A stretch of 64,000 nt of DNA from Agriotes lineatus (Eukaryota; Arthropoda; Insecta; Coleoptera; Elateridae), in contig CALNHX010002822.1 in assembly GCA_940337035.1 (NCBI GenBank), positions 1 through 64,000 of the forward strand, in the 5' to 3' direction. Positions within the stretch are counted from its first letter, which is position 1. Every line of letters starts with the position of its first letter. Positions 11,000 to 24,309 of this stretch are shown one piece after another. The translations under genes and the position numbers were made by a program. The notes under the pieces are model-generated. The model was not told where the DNA came from and ran no database searches. It saw only the letters and a program-made list of their open reading frames with translations.

Positions 11000-13900
11000 A
11001 GTCGTGATTTGTTATAGCAGATCTCTGGATGGTTTTCAAAGCTACCACATGCACCAGACCTTGCTTTGTTTTATTCTGTAGCCCTATTCAGATATGTTTT
11101 ATAAAACTTACGACCCTTCCCCCCATTCATAGTCCCGGGGAGGGTAAACAATGACAAAATACTTAAATTTCGTTACCGTTACGTCAATTGGTAGCTGCCC
11201 ATCCAAACTCCACAGCTGGTTAATCCTTTTCCAATCAAATTTTGAATTGGAATTTCCAAGGCGTTTTTCAACTTGCCCTCAGCACGTGTCCTTTCGTATT
11301 ATAACAGCCTCATATATTTTAAACTAAATTAGCTTGCGGTTTCGGCTGTTTGTTTAACCGCCGTGTCGTTTTAATTTCGCCTAATCGTCCTGTCATAATT
11401 TTCATTGCGTTCGGCTCTGTTTAAACAAATCGGCTTACAGCTTACTTAAAACAAACAAGAGCCTTCGTTTATGGCTGTTCGTCTACAATTACAAATAATT
11501 CTCTATATCTATATCATAACCTAAAAGTCTTTAATTGTCCTTCCTGAAAATAAAATCAAAGATAAAATATTCGCGCGTTTAAAGTTAAAAAAAAAATTAC
11601 ACGCAAACCATTTAAAAGATCCAGAGAGTCCGTTACTGGCCTTTCGTGAGTGTTAAAAATTCTTCCTTCACTGAACCATAGTTAACATAGTTAATGCTAT
11701 AAATATTGTACAAGCTTCATATGACAAAAAAATACTACGGCATGGCGCTAACCCCAAAACTACGACCATAAAAACGAAAACCTTTTAAAAGACCACTATT
11801 CCAAAATTGTTTAAAACTTTCTTATCGGTCAATTAGGCTGTCATCCATATCTACATGCCGCTAATTGGAGACAATATAATGCAAAACGTCTGGAGCCCGC
11901 CCAGACCAAGTGGTGACTATAAAGTGTACCCACGAGGTTCATGAGGTCGTTACACGTGATTTAAGAGATCTTTCAAGAAATATTACAATAAATTACTGAT
12001 TTGTAGTGGGCGGACTAAGCGTCAGTTTAGTACAGCTTTTATGATTTATGCTCCCGCACAATCAATAAAAATCGCAAAAGTTCTAGCCACGATGCTACGC
12101 AGATACCTGACAGATTTTAGAAATTAATATGCAACGCCCGATCAAGCGTGTAATGCCGAGAATGCGTGATTTGTGCTTCGCAGGGATTTACCAGGCAAGA
12201 TAATAAAATGAGATGATAACGCGTGCTTGGTATAAAATTGACTCAAAGTTTTTCAGTAATATTAGTTTTACAAATATTTTTCATATAAAAAACTTCTGAA
12301 CTACACCAAAAATACACTATAAGATAAATCTACAAAAATATAAATGGAAATTTAAATAGTAATAGTAACTCCAACTGAAAAGTGTACAAAATGATTTAAA
12401 ACAGCACTTTGGTTCTCACAAGAAATTTATAAATCAAGCTAATAATTCAGTTTCCACGCCATAATACCATTCAGCCCATGGCAACATGTTTACGAGTAAT
12501 AAAATTCTTTAATAAGAACCATAATGTAGGCACTGTGATTAATTGGTAACTAAATATAATTTTCATAGAAGTTGAATGTGAATGCGTATACCTTACATAG
12601 AATGCATAAGATGAGTAGTTTAGCCATTTTGGAACTAATATACATGTTGTGTAAAATACTTATAACAAATTATTCTAGATACACTTTCTCGTTCACAGCT
12701 ACCACACACGTGATAAACTCATTAGAATAAATTAATTTTAAAAAAACTATTGCAAATAAACCTATAGAATGCAGTCTTCTTCTATGTTTTAGGATTTAAC
12801 CCTGTTAGGTCTACCTAATAAAAGATTATTTTTAGTTATTCTACCTTTTTCTAATAATATTTAAGCGTCCAATGTTCAGGTGTTCTTGCGGTATAGTTCT
12901 TCCACCCCTTTCTGTATTCTTTGATTTTGCCAATGAGGTTATAAATGTTTAGCCCGTTTCGTATTTGCTGATTTTCCCATGTGCAACCCACAATGTTTCT
13001 AAGAAATTTAGTTTGGCTGCTCTCTATTTACACGTTGCCCTCCGTTTTGATGGCTCATAATTCACTTAAGTAGATAAATATAGATACAGCCAAAATTTCA
13101 TAATTGTCTGAATTCGTGCTCTGTTCTTTATATTGTAATAAAATGGGTCTATAAGCTCCACGTTTTGGGCCAATAAATGTAATGATTGCTCGTTTGTGAC
13201 TTTTCAATAAAACTCAATAAGTTAAATTGTGGCTGTGAAAAGCGAAATGTAATAAATGATCACACTATTAAATGGTTGTATGCCCCTTTTATATTTTATC
13301 TAATCTGCAAAACTGATTTAGCTAACTACAAGGCAAGCATGACACTCAAATCTCATTGGGTTGAGTTCATAAGCGGACTTTATTTTATTCGTAAACTCAG
13401 TAGTTCGAATTCGCTGTTCTTGGTAGATCAAAAAAATCGTTACTTTGACAAATGACACAAAATGTCACTAGTGGTGACAGCGTATTTGAATGTTTTAAAA
13501 TTGAAATTACTGTGAGAAACGCGGCAGGTAATTATTCAAATGTTATCGCTTGCAACAATTAGCACTGTTTTGTTTCAGTGATGACGTAGAAACACTTCGC
13601 TTTACCTGTTTCGTGACGTACAAGGGACGCCAAAACGTGCATTTGTTTTTGTTCGCTTGGGTTCTCAGCTGAGTTCGCACAATCCGCCAACGCTACTCGT
13701 TTTGGAAAAGAAGCAAATGGGGCCTCGGGAAAATGCCAAGCCACTCCGGAAAGGTTTGACCTCGGATTTTAATGGGTTTCCTACACTCCACACTTAAATT
13801 TGCAGGCTTTATCGTACCTCGTTTGCAGACTTCTAAGCTGCCCGTTGTGAATGCTGCTCGGATCTTCTGCTGGAGACGGTCCCCTCGCTGCAGATGTTGT

Positions 13901-15320
13901 CCGTGACGTTCTTACAGTCTTCCCCGACGTAATTCTTACTTTTACCGGGAACGATTAGAAGAAACCCCAACTGAACGGCAGGCGATGTCCTCGGAAAAAC
14001 GATTGGAGAATTTGATATTTTAGTGCTGCGGAAACCTTCACAAACACTGTCACATGTACACTAAGATGGACACAATAAAAAGCAATTCTTTTTTACTCGT
14101 AATATGCTCATTTAATAGAATAAAAATGTGTTTAAAAGTGGAGCACAAATCTAACGAACTTTACTTAAAAATTAATTCAATTGTTCTCCTCGTTTTTTCA
14201 ACAAAACACCATCAGGTTACTATAATTATCTTATGTTAAAGTAAATTAATTTTGGTAAAGAAAGGTTACAAGGTTGCTCTGCTTTGCACCTTTACACTTT
14301 TTTTTTAAATCCATTGATTTTTTGAGTTCACCATGTTCGCGTCATTATCTTTTCTCTTCTGTTGCCTTCTAGAATTGCCCTTTTGCAATATTTCTGTTAT
14401 ATTATCCTGCTTAATCTACCTTTCTGCTTTGCTTACTAATTTCACTATCTTTTGCTTTTGACTTAACAAACTACGCTACTTTTATAATGCAGCCAACAAC
14501 CTTTTGTGTCAAATGCATTTTATAAATTGGTCTGGCTTTACATGTGCACAAACCTTATTCGAATTATATTAATTTAGTCACAAGCCAATCTAAACCCTTT
14601 GAAATTTGCTTTGCCTCTGAGTACCGTTCTCCAACTAATTTAATCTTTCTCGCATCTCATTACCAATGCATTTACTGTTTTACTTTAGTTTTAAAATTTG
14701 CAATAAGATAAAACGTCCTAACTATGTGCTTATTGAATCGGTCACATCTTGCACTGCAAACAGAGCCAAGTCGTGGGCCTCATACGATCTCAATATATGT
14801 TTAATATTTATTTCTCCTTGTTATGATATTGTGCTGTCTAGGAAGTTGAAACTACTTGTCTGTACAATCGCATTTTTTCTAGATTATGTACTGCTTTCTA
14901 TATCTCGTTTTGTCTTTTATAGAGAGAATTTTCTACATATTTCGTTTTGTTATCCAAAAGATTATATAACTATCTATATAAGTTAGTTTTCCCATTTCTA
15001 ATCGTAAAGGTAGATATTAAAAAGTATAGATGATAAACTACACCAACGTCTTAATCATAAGCTTGCTTACGATTTCCCAATTTTATTGGTAATTACTCTT
15101 ATATTAGAGTCTATTTATAGGCGTTTTATGGTTCTAGTTAAGTGTAGTGGGATACATCTTGTTACGGTATAAACGGTATTTTACGACAACACCGGACCAA
15201 ATTTACCAAGGGTTGATTTGCATTGGGAGAATAAACTGCTTGTCAATTAAAGACTTAGCTACTGGAGTTCAACTTTTCTTTACAATCTTGGCAATCAATA
15301 ACTAAACACAACATATGAAT
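11000..15320. other. AT-rich stretch, no gene recognised
   Basis: No known domain is encoded. A GC-richer island at about 13560-14020 stands out from its surroundings and contains TAAATTTGCAG, which could be a splice acceptor on the plus strand, but no coding frame follows convincingly. The open frames at 13186-13455 and 14666-14986 look like chance frames in AT-rich sequence. Confidence 0.4.
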
Positions 15321-15339
15321 AATATGTTGGTGGTACTGT

Positions 15340-15935
15340 AAGTCATCTGTTCTGTTCTGTAGGCAGAGTAGCTGTGCTTCTTTCTTGTTTTCTACTGCTG
15401 TTTTAATTTCTTCATTCCAGACTCGCCATCGTTTTGTATTTCCTCTTTCTTTCCCCAGTGCATCATTAGCTATTTTGTTATAATTAGGTTTAAGTTATTC
15501 CATTCTTTTTTAATTTTACAAAACTGATGTTTTAAGGATTATTTGATGTTTTACTATTATATTCTGTTATTCGTTTCTCATATGATTGTCGGACTGATTG
15601 CTATTGTAAGAAATTAAACTTTTAAGCACTTTCTTAATCTACGCCTTTTTTTTATTTTAGTATCATTCATATTATTGCTGGTATTTCAAATTATGATGTA
15701 ATATTAATTCGTCAGTATGCATATTTGGACCTCTAAACACCCTAGGCTCTTGTTTCCTTCTATATTTTCTCGGTTGTTAAAAAGTAATTTATTATACTTC
15801 CCTACCCTCCTTGTTACGCCTCGTAGCATCTGCCCATTCTGATTTAGTGTGGCTCCGTCTGTTCCTATTAGATTTTTGATAGGTTCGTTATGTATTCTTG
15901 CATTTAAGTCACCACCTACTATGTATTCTAGTTTT
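15340..15935 (-). pseudogene. RTE-type LINE remnant (endonuclease and linker)
   Basis: Read on the minus strand, 15935-15800 encodes a piece containing GGDLNAR, the Mg-binding aspartate/asparagine motif of the apurinic-like (EEP) endonuclease of LINEs. About 300 bp further on, 15490-15350 reads KRWRVWNEEIKTAVENKKEA, which closely resembles the linker before the reverse transcriptase in RTE elements and their host-annotated craniofacial development protein 2-like copies. Frames shift between the pieces, and no reverse transcriptase was seen. It is a 5'-side fragment of an old insertion. Confidence 0.65.
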
Positions 15936-16168
15936 AAGCGAAATACTCAAATAAGCAGAAATTCACTGATACCGTTGAGAAATGCAAAATAATTTGTGAA
16001 ATAGTTGCAAAAAATAGGATAACAAAGTATTATCAATATCAAAACATTTCTATAAGAATGCACTTAGCAACAATAAAGATTTTTCTACAACCTCTATTCT
16101 TAGATTTGTAATAAGTTCGTAACCTATCTGTACCTAGTGTTTGGGTACTATATTATCCTTGATCTAAT

Positions 16169-16232
16169 AGACTTGTCTGTCCGTCCGTCCGGGACGCTGT
16201 AGACTCGTCTGTCCGTCCGTCCGGGACGCTGT
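16169..16232. repeat. Perfect-phase 32-bp tandem duplication
   Basis: Two adjacent 32-bp copies differ by one base (AGACTTG against AGACTCG). Each contains CTGTCCGTCCGTCCGGGACG. The TCCG units echo the TCTG tracts near 4166 and 25320, pointing to the same interspersed family. Confidence 0.85.
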
Positions 16233-16351
16233 TTCAGCAGCCAAATCGTAAGAGATAGAGAAAAAAAGTTATTAAAGTTATGTTTGGAATGGTCATGTCA
16301 GCTCAGCAAACGAATTTCAGTCACGTGACACTTCCGGTTTTCGAGGAATCA

Positions 16352-16530
16352 CAAAAAAGACCGTTTTTCAAATAGAACGCGTATTAAATAAAAATGTTTC
16401 AGCAGCCAAACGGAGCTGCGACCCTCTGCGCCTTAAAACGTCGATCGGTTAGGCAACCACTTTGACACCTTCCAGGTCTGGGTACAGTTTTTATTTAATA
16501 CGCGTTCTATTTGAAAAACGGTCTTTTTTG
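16352..16530. repeat. Perfect 43-bp inverted repeat (foldback)
   Basis: Arms 16352-16394 and 16488-16530 are exact reverse complements over 43 bp, beginning CAAAAAAGACCGTTTTTCAA, with a spacer of about 93 bp. Perfect arms at this age of surroundings suggest recent foldback formation or correction between the arms. No coding capacity. The superfamily is unknown. Confidence 0.85.
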
Positions 16531-18381
16531 TTTTTTTAAATGAGACATTTGTCTCACTGGATTGCTTATATTTAATTAATAGAATCAGTAAAAGTTCTTC
16601 CCACAAATGAGCGCTAAATTTAAATAGAATATTGGTATTGGTCAGCCGGTTCTACGCAGCTCGACTGACCGAGATCTGTAAAGGTAGGAGTTCGTCATTA
16701 CGTCTGGATTGATGTTTGTGTTTTAATTCCATTGGTCTCTTATGTCCACTCATTTTGAACTTTTCATTACGGTTACCTTGTAATATCCGCCCAATGCAGA
16801 GATCACCTGGAGATCTCGTGATTATTGAGACCGGACACAGAAAACATTCAAACTGGGGGATAATCGGGAACTATATACGGGATGAGTGAAATTTTATTCT
16901 TCGGAAACTATATACAGGGTGAGTAAAATTTTACCGGGCGTTTCTTCGGAAACTATATACAGGGTGAGTAAAATTTGAACCTTCGGAAACTATATACAGG
17001 AGGAGAATTTTTACTCTCAATTCTGGCCTAGTCGAATACAGAGGTTGCGGTTTCAACCTATATTCTGTCGGCGGAGGAACATACATATGCGATGCACATG
17101 CACCCTTCAGGACACGGCGGCGTCGCGGTTTCGACCTACAGGTCCTACAGGATATCATTCACATTCATTCGGGTAACTCTGGCAATGGCCTGGTTGCCAG
17201 TTCATGGGGTGCATTCTATTGCACAAAAATATTTCTGGTAATGGCCCGGATGCCATTTTACGGGGTGCATTCTATTGCACAAAAATGTGCACTCGACGGA
17301 GTGAACGCGCGCTTCTTATAGGCACTGGGGCGAAATGCTATGTTCAAGGAGTGCACACAAACTCACGTTACAGGCGGTTGCAAAACTGCGGTTTCAGTTT
17401 GCAATTCGGCCAACGTTCAAACTTTCAACATTTAAATACTGGAGCCGGTACAGTCGCGGTTTCGACCTTCAATTATTCCGGGATTCTTTCAGAAACATCT
17501 AGGTGTCAGGATAACCTATAAATATTGGGGAAATTGTAGAGGCTGCATACAATTTCAAAAAACGATGCGCAGGATCGCTCTGGGACGCATTCTAAACTAC
17601 GCTCTCTGGAAATTTCGCATACAATTTCGGGCAAACGGTGAACAGTAGTTGGGTACGGAAAACACATTCTCTCCTTCAAGCTTCGACTAATCGTCTACTA
17701 TCTCCTGCCAAAATCCGGGTTTACGGGGACAAGGGAGCACGCTTCAAAAGGAGAATAACGTTCGGGATAGCACTAGCAAACATTCTGGCATTCTAGCATT
17801 CTCACTAACTAGGGCGGCATTCAAACTCGCATTCGGCAATCATGTACTTTTACATTCATTCATTTACAGGCGCACCAGGTGCTTACACGGGTACCTGCAG
17901 ATATTCCGGCGGACGAGACATCAGGATTGTCTTCACCTGTCATTTCACGGACGGGCTGCGGATTACGGACTCCTTCTGGAATTCTTCTGGCATTGCGGAA
18001 GACGGTACTACTCAGGCGGTTCGTAGTATTGTCGGCAATTTAGCCAAGGCACCTCGGGGACGCAAAATCCCGTACCAGCAGTGAAGCCGCTGGTCCTTGA
18101 GGGTCGGAGAAGGATTTTCTGGACTGGACGGGATCTCGGAAAGATCTTATCTAGAACGGACAGGACCTGGACGGGGATCTGGGAACTCTAGACTGGAACA
18201 TTTCGGTTTCTGGGCTCTGGTAGATTTCCCCTGGACGGCTAGGCTGAAACAGGTTTTGTGCATTATTCAAATTACAACAAAATTTACTGGTTCGGTATTT
18301 TCAAGGTTTTCTCGGGACTCGGGCGCCATCTGGAGCTGCAGGTGTGTGTTTGCCAATTTATGTGCATATATCTGAGTTCAC

Positions 18382-18399
18382 GTCCCTGTTCGGGCGCCA
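18382..18399 (-). other. Primer-binding site, tRNA-Lys type
   Basis: Immediately after the LTR on the minus strand the sequence is TGGCGCCCGAACAGGGAC, the classic 18-nt complement of the 3' end of tRNA-Lys used to prime reverse transcription. Its exact abutment to the LTR end fixes the element's orientation. Confidence 0.9.
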
Positions 18400-19754
18400 T
18401 GTAATATCCGCCCTTCTTATAGGGGTTGTAATATTTATTTACCACGGGTTAGCTCATATTTCGGAGATAGGGTTCGATCGTTAGCTCAGATATACCATAA
18501 ATAAGCAAACCACCAACGGAGTATCCTGTATAACATTTATTCTATATATCTATCATACATAAGTAAATTGTTGTGTAATTAATTAAATGAGATGTACATT
18601 GCTCGAAATTAACGATAGTATAAAAACGCGGCTTCCTGGTTCTCGCGGGCGTGACCTCGTGCGCGATTCGTTTGATGACGTCGTGGTCGGCCGGGCCGCT
18701 ACTTCGTTGCTCTTCGGGACGAGCGCAACGGCACAGCGCAGTCTGTCAAATTTCCCTGAGCTCCAGATTCTGGTTTCTGTAAACAAATAACAAATTAAAA
18801 CTGCTAACGCGAGTTCTCACCCTATACGTGTAACTACAGTTTGTGGGTGAAATGCTCTGGGGAATTCGCCGCACGACGGGGCTTCGCTTGAAGAACGAAA
18901 CTCCGAATCGGCGTGAGTTTTTGAGGTTAACTACCTCAGCACCTCCAGGTGAATTCCTTGGCGAAGCTGTAAGTGCGGCCCACAGAGTCCTCAAGCAAAA
19001 CGGCCGCTGTAATTCTCACGGATTAATTCAGGTAAATTCTAATTAGGTAGCTTGAAGCTTCTAATTCTGCTTGAATAGCAAGGCGGTGAATTTAAAATGC
19101 AAGGGAGCTGGGATTTAAATATTACGTTAGTTATTACTGAATTGCAAACGGTTTTCGGTGTAGGATTTTTACAAGAAAAATATTGCTGGCGTGTCAGGCG
19201 TTTCTCGCAAAACCACTAACTTGAACTCAGCTTGTTAGGATTTTTACAAGGAAAATATGGCTGAGTGTCAGGCGTTCCTTGCGAAACCACTAACTTGAAC
19301 TCAGCTTATTAGGAAGTTTCGGGAAAATATTGCTGAGTGTCAGGCGTTCCTCTCGAAACCACTAACTTGAACTCAGCCTCGGAACGGTTCCCCAGGTACT
19401 GGTAGAGTCAACGGAGAGACTCTCTGGACAGGGCAGGATGAAGGATCGGGAACTAGGTGTTTGCTGGAGGAGTATCAGGAATCTCTTGGAAATCTCTGGG
19501 GAATCTCTTGGAAATCTCTCTTGAAATACGCTCTGCAACTGGTTTTATAGGTCTTGAAATGCTGTTAGGTGGGGAGAAACGGCGCGCGTCATACCTTTGT
19601 TTGCGCTGTTTTCACGGGAGGAACTTCGGTCGGCGCTATCTTATCTTGCTGGGACACGCCGGGTTCTTGATAACGCTAAAGGTCGGCGACGTTTAAATCA
19701 GCAAATATTATTTAATATTGAATTAATCGGATTCAAACGGGAGCTAGCGTTACA
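18400..19754 (-). repeat. 5' LTR (1,355 bp) of the minus-strand element
   Basis: The LTR runs TGTAACG...TATTACA on the minus strand. It contains three tandem copies of a ~75-bp unit at about 19162-19378, sharing CCACTAACTTGAACTCAGC. The open frames at 18583-18994 on both strands are within the LTR and show no domain. A GC-rich core (about 18640-18730) may hold promoter function, but that is inference. Confidence 0.75.
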
Positions 19755-20149
19755 ACCTTTTTAATTCTTCAGGAATTTTCTTTGAAATTCTTCCGATTTT
19801 TAAATTAGAAAACAGATTTTTGTGCAATCAAGGTCATCCCAGTAATTTTATTACTGCATTTATTCGTTAAACATAGTTATTATTAACAAAGGTGTGGTAA
19901 AACATTGAGAAAGAACAGTAAAACCGAATATGTGAACAATGGGATATCATTTAACCGAACAAGCAGCAAACAAAAAGTACACAGTACTGGCAATGTAGAC
20001 AATGTAATATAAAAATCATCGTTAACTCGTAGTTTTATTGTTTATATACAGCCACCTAAATTCGAACTGTATAATATCAATAAAAGCGCTAAATATCTTA
20101 TTATATATTTCTTCACTCTTCTCTTTTCTGATCTATACATATATAAAGG

Positions 20150-20720
20150 AAAGTCACAACCCTGACTAATCAACGCAGAGCCGAAACCACTGGCACTAAA
20201 AACTTGAAATTTAGGTGGAAGGTTCGGTTTGTTACGTAAGGTAGTGTTAAGAAGGGATTTTTTGAAATTCGACCCCTAAGGGGGTGAAAAGGGGTGAAAT
20301 GTGTTTTCACGAATTCCTCAATAATTCTTACACCCGATAAGATATCGACTTGGTGTTTACTTGCAAAGATTATCAATGTAAATACCTATAAACGTATTTT
20401 AGGATTTTGCCCTAATCAACCCTTAAAAGGTGCGAATTTGAATTCGGGGTGAATTATAGAACTCTTTGTATCTCCTGTGTGTTGTTGAGTTAGATCATTC
20501 TTTTTTGGCATATAGATGTATTTTTAAATCTTTAGAAAACGTTTTAAAGGTTTTTTTAAATTTCACCCCTAAACCGGTAAAAAGGGAAAACTGAATAGAA
20601 GTAGGAAGTTAAAATTATTTTTCGCTGTGGGTTCATTTCAGTATAAAACGGGCTGATTTTTTTTAGAAATTGCACCCCTAAGAGGCGAAAAGTGGTAAAC
20701 TGTTGAGTGATGGAGGAGGG
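20150..20720. repeat. Interspersed repeat with CCCCTAAGGGGGTGAAA motif
   Basis: The phrase GACCCCTAAGGGGGTGAAAA at 20269 recurs in weaker forms at about 20563 (CACCCCTAAACCGGT) and 20674 (CACCCCTAAGAGGCGAAA), with period near 100-300 bp. Frames read across it on the minus strand are artefacts. It is a repeated, non-coding unit, probably transposon-derived. Confidence 0.55.
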
Positions 20721-21000
20721 AGACACTCTAGAATGCATTTGAGATTTAGAAGAAAAAACAAACATTTGTAGTCCGTACGAAGAACGGACCTTGCTAGTAT
20801 TTCTATATAACATCAAATGTCTGTTATCAATTTTAGTAGTTTCTTTTTGTTTTGGCCGTTTAGCTTTACTTGGAATATTTTTGAAAACTTTTCCTATAGT
20901 AATTTGTGATTGACGTTTGCCGACCATGTTTAATTTTTCACCGCATATCAAACTCGAGTAATTTTTAAAAATGTTAAAAATCAATTTAGAAATAGTAATT

Positions 21001-21120
21001 TACGATACGTACGTGCGTAAAGCTCGTCTTTAGTCACAAATGGGGCAGAGTTAAAACGCAAGTGAGCGAGCGTTTTAAGCCCCGCGAGTGACTAGAGATG
21101 CTTTACGTATGTCTATCGTA
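21001..21120. repeat. Hairpin with CpG-rich loop
   Basis: The left side (CGATACGTACGTGCGTAAAG, then TTTAGTCAC, then GGGGC) mirrors the right side (GCCCC, GAGTGACTAGAG, CTTTACGTATGTCTATCG). The centre contains AGTGAGCGAGCG. Similar foldbacks with GCGAGCG centres occur at 28795 and 41895. Confidence 0.7.
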
Positions 21121-21129
21121 CAATATTTT

Positions 21130-24100
21130 ATCTACGATAAAATTTAGATAACACGGTAAATATAAAAAAATTTTTTTAATGAAATTAGGATTACTAGCAA
21201 CCGGTTGTAATTTTGCGTGGTTAAAAATTTTAAAACACGTTGCTACTGACGACGTAAACTAATGAAAACATGTTATTAAACAGTCGTTTTACGAACTTAA
21301 AACTGCCAACTAAAAGTCAATTTTACACACTGTCGTAAATAAAATATATTATAAAATGATCCTCTTTGATGCAGCTCCCATTATCTGCAAATACCTGTTC
21401 TTCTTTAGCAGAGAGATTCTCAAAGCCATTGAGATTTACAAACACCCCAACCACCTCAATCGGGATGAAGACTACCTTTGAAAGTTTCTTCTTTCCTATT
21501 GGTAGAAGAGTTTCGCCTCTGGAGTGGTTGACGCGTTGGGTTTTCGTGCTCTCTTGTTTCACTCCTGATGTAGTCCCTTATAAAGTAGACAAAACGTTAA
21601 CCTCTTCCGTCTCAACAATAACACGGCAGAATCTAGAAAGTTGTTCGTTGCCTTGAGTTCGTTTCTTATGATACGTTCCTATTGTTTATTAATAGTACTG
21701 GTGACAAAGAGTGTTCTACAACTATTATAAGTAATTATTTTGTAGTACTTTTTCTGTACTGCTTAAATAACTGTGTAATCATATACAATTTATTATTCCT
21801 ACTGGGATATTAAAGGGTCTGGGGGACTTTATGTCGTTTAAGTTGTATCATAGCGTCTTCACTGCCTCTACTGTTAACTGGATTGGTTTGCCATTTAGAT
21901 TTATATTCATCTTGATCATTTTCTGATCATGGTCTTGTTATGCTCAATCCTATTTTCATTTCATATCATTTCTTCTTTGCCTCCATTAATTCATCTATAG
22001 CGAAGGTACATACTTCAATCCATTCCATTTCTCTTGTGGCTCCTTCCCTTTTGTCTCCATATATTCCATTCGCAATTCGTTGTCAAAGTTTTAGTCTAAG
22101 CAAGAAACTCTCAACAACACATAGAAGATAGATGTAATTAGAGTCTGGAACACATATTTATGAGGGAGTGTATACAACATTGTACCATCATTGATTTTTT
22201 ATTAATTTTAGCATTTGTTTCTAACCCAAGATACCTTGATTTTAAACATTCAGTAGTAATTTCAACTGAAGTCTTTACGGTCGCATGTAAAACGAAAAGA
22301 AAATATTGGACCGGTTAAAACTCTCACAAAGAAATAAACGAAACCAACCATTAGGTTATCAATTAAGATATTCACATTAAAGCGAACAATGCATTAAAAG
22401 AGAAACATAAATCAAGGCGTTTCGATCACTCCAATACTTAATGCTTACAATGCAGCGTTGAGATAAGTAAGAGCAGTTTAAAGAAGCACAATCTCCTATC
22501 GTGGCAAACCTAATGTAAACCACGCAATAAAAATTCTCGCTGTAGTTTTAAGGAGATAATGAGCAGCATTATTCTCCAGAGCCCATTTCACCCGTAATTT
22601 ACAAGCGCGATATTCTGTAACTGCTTTATTGGCCTTGCTGCACAATGCACAATGTTTAGAAATAGAGAAGAAGTCAGGAATGCGATGAAGTTAATTGAAT
22701 TGGCATTTAATTTAATTGAAATTTAGTACTGGTAAATTATGTGTGGCCGGAAGTCTGAAAGCACAACGACTTAAGTCTTGTTTGCGCTGTTGGGTTTTTC
22801 ATAAAACAGAAAAGATATTCTACTCTAGTTCTCTAGAAAATATTAACTTTAATTTCAATTTGCAATTCAAATGAACCGTAAGGATTCAAGGATGCAAATT
22901 AACATAGGTTGAAAAATCGATGAAACTGTTTTCTCCTACGGATTCATACTACATTTCACCACAGAATTAATGAGCAAGTGATCGGAAAGAGGAGTTTCAA
23001 CTCGCTGCGATTTCACATATACTTCTCTAAGTAAATTAATTAAATCCCACTGGTTTAAACGGTAGTTTAAGGAAAGCGATCGCGTTTTAATTAAAATGGG
23101 AAATCAGGTAGCTATGCGTTAATCTAACGGGATTGCGTCATGCTCTTCGTATCGTAATTCATTGTTTACAGCAAAATGATGGAAATTAACATATAAAAAA
23201 AATCGGTTTGACTAAATCGCCTTATGAAACAAATATATTTCCGGAAAAAGGTGCTCAGTTTTTACAAACTATATTAAATTTATTCTTAATATGGTCGTAC
23301 TGATATTGTTTGTATTAACTTTGCACCTATTAATTAAAATTTCAAGAAAGAAGGCACAATCAATTACAGATAATATTAAATTGTCAATTTCTTTAAGGAA
23401 CAAAGCCAAGCAACGGTTTAAAAAACTAAAATATACGGTACCACCCACCCAAGAAAATCGCCCTTCGGTGCTTTCCAAGAATACTTCTACACTCAGCATC
23501 ATTCCGTTTCGCTAGTACAATAAAATAATATGAACGAGCTATTTATTAAAAAAAAAATTGCCTTCGACCACACCGCAAAAGTTGATGTTGCCTCCATTTT
23601 CGGAGGACCTATCGTATGTAGACGATCCAAGACTTGAGGAAGGTTCCTGGCGATTGGAATCGTGTACACATACTAACATACGTACACCGCACAGCACGTT
23701 TAGGCACCCCCCAATACGAGGGCTGGGGTCTTCACCAAAAGATCCGCACAGCCGAGATGGAGATTTGTTGTAGTGGGTTCATTAGTCGGTTGACACGAAT
23801 TTTTGAGATATTTGACTCAGAGTGGTTTTCGATATATACACTTCGTGTCGAAGTAATTGCTAGCTCCTTGGTATTATTTTAAATCCTTGAGAAATTTTAG
23901 TATCCTCGCGAGTAGAAATGAGAGAAAAGGTAATTTCAATTACAACGTTAGAAAATGCCCATCTAAAGTTATCTTAATATAACTAAAAATAACAAAACGC
24001 TCTCTTTACCAGCCTCTATTGAAAGCCGAAGCGATTAATGAGTTCTTCCTAGAGAGTATCCCTACTTCAGTTTAAAACCAGACTTATCTTTTTAAACGGT

Positions 24101-24300
24101 TAATATGGATGTAGTTTCTTTCTATTTAAGAAAAACAAAATCGAATTCTACTAGTTCCTGATCTTTGTTGTCCCTGTCAGCATTCTATCCACATTATCAC
24201 AAATTTCAGAAAAAAAATATAAATTCTCAACCAATAACTTTTTTTATTTAATTCAAAATAATCTTCCTCCTGAAACTCAGTGAGACTTTAGGCCGGGAGA
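21130..24300. other. AT-rich, no recognisable gene
   Basis: Open frames of 60-96 codons at 21323-21656 and 23269-23882 overlap on opposite strands and show no known domain. Nothing else was recognised. Confidence 0.4.
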
Positions 24301-24309
24301 CAATCCGTG

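Larger units (their letters stand above)
16779..19754 (-). mobile_element. Long-LTR retrotransposon, non-autonomous
   Basis: The element is flanked by the 4-bp duplication ACCT (16775-16778 and 19755-19758). On the minus strand it starts TGTAACGCTAGC at 19754 and ends GGATATTACA at 16779. A primer-binding site directly follows the right LTR. The internal region 16780-18381 carries repeats of the phrase AACTATATACAGGGTGAGTA and no gag or pol. Only about 14 bp at the left end (TGTAATATCCGCCC) match the corresponding LTR end, so the left LTR appears largely deleted or replaced. Terminal sequence, long LTR and a three-copy LTR repeat make it a relative of the element at 50844-55849. Confidence 0.75.

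Noticed and set aside
20556..20984. 142-codon minus-strand frame
   Set aside because: Crosses a non-coding interspersed repeat and shows no domain.
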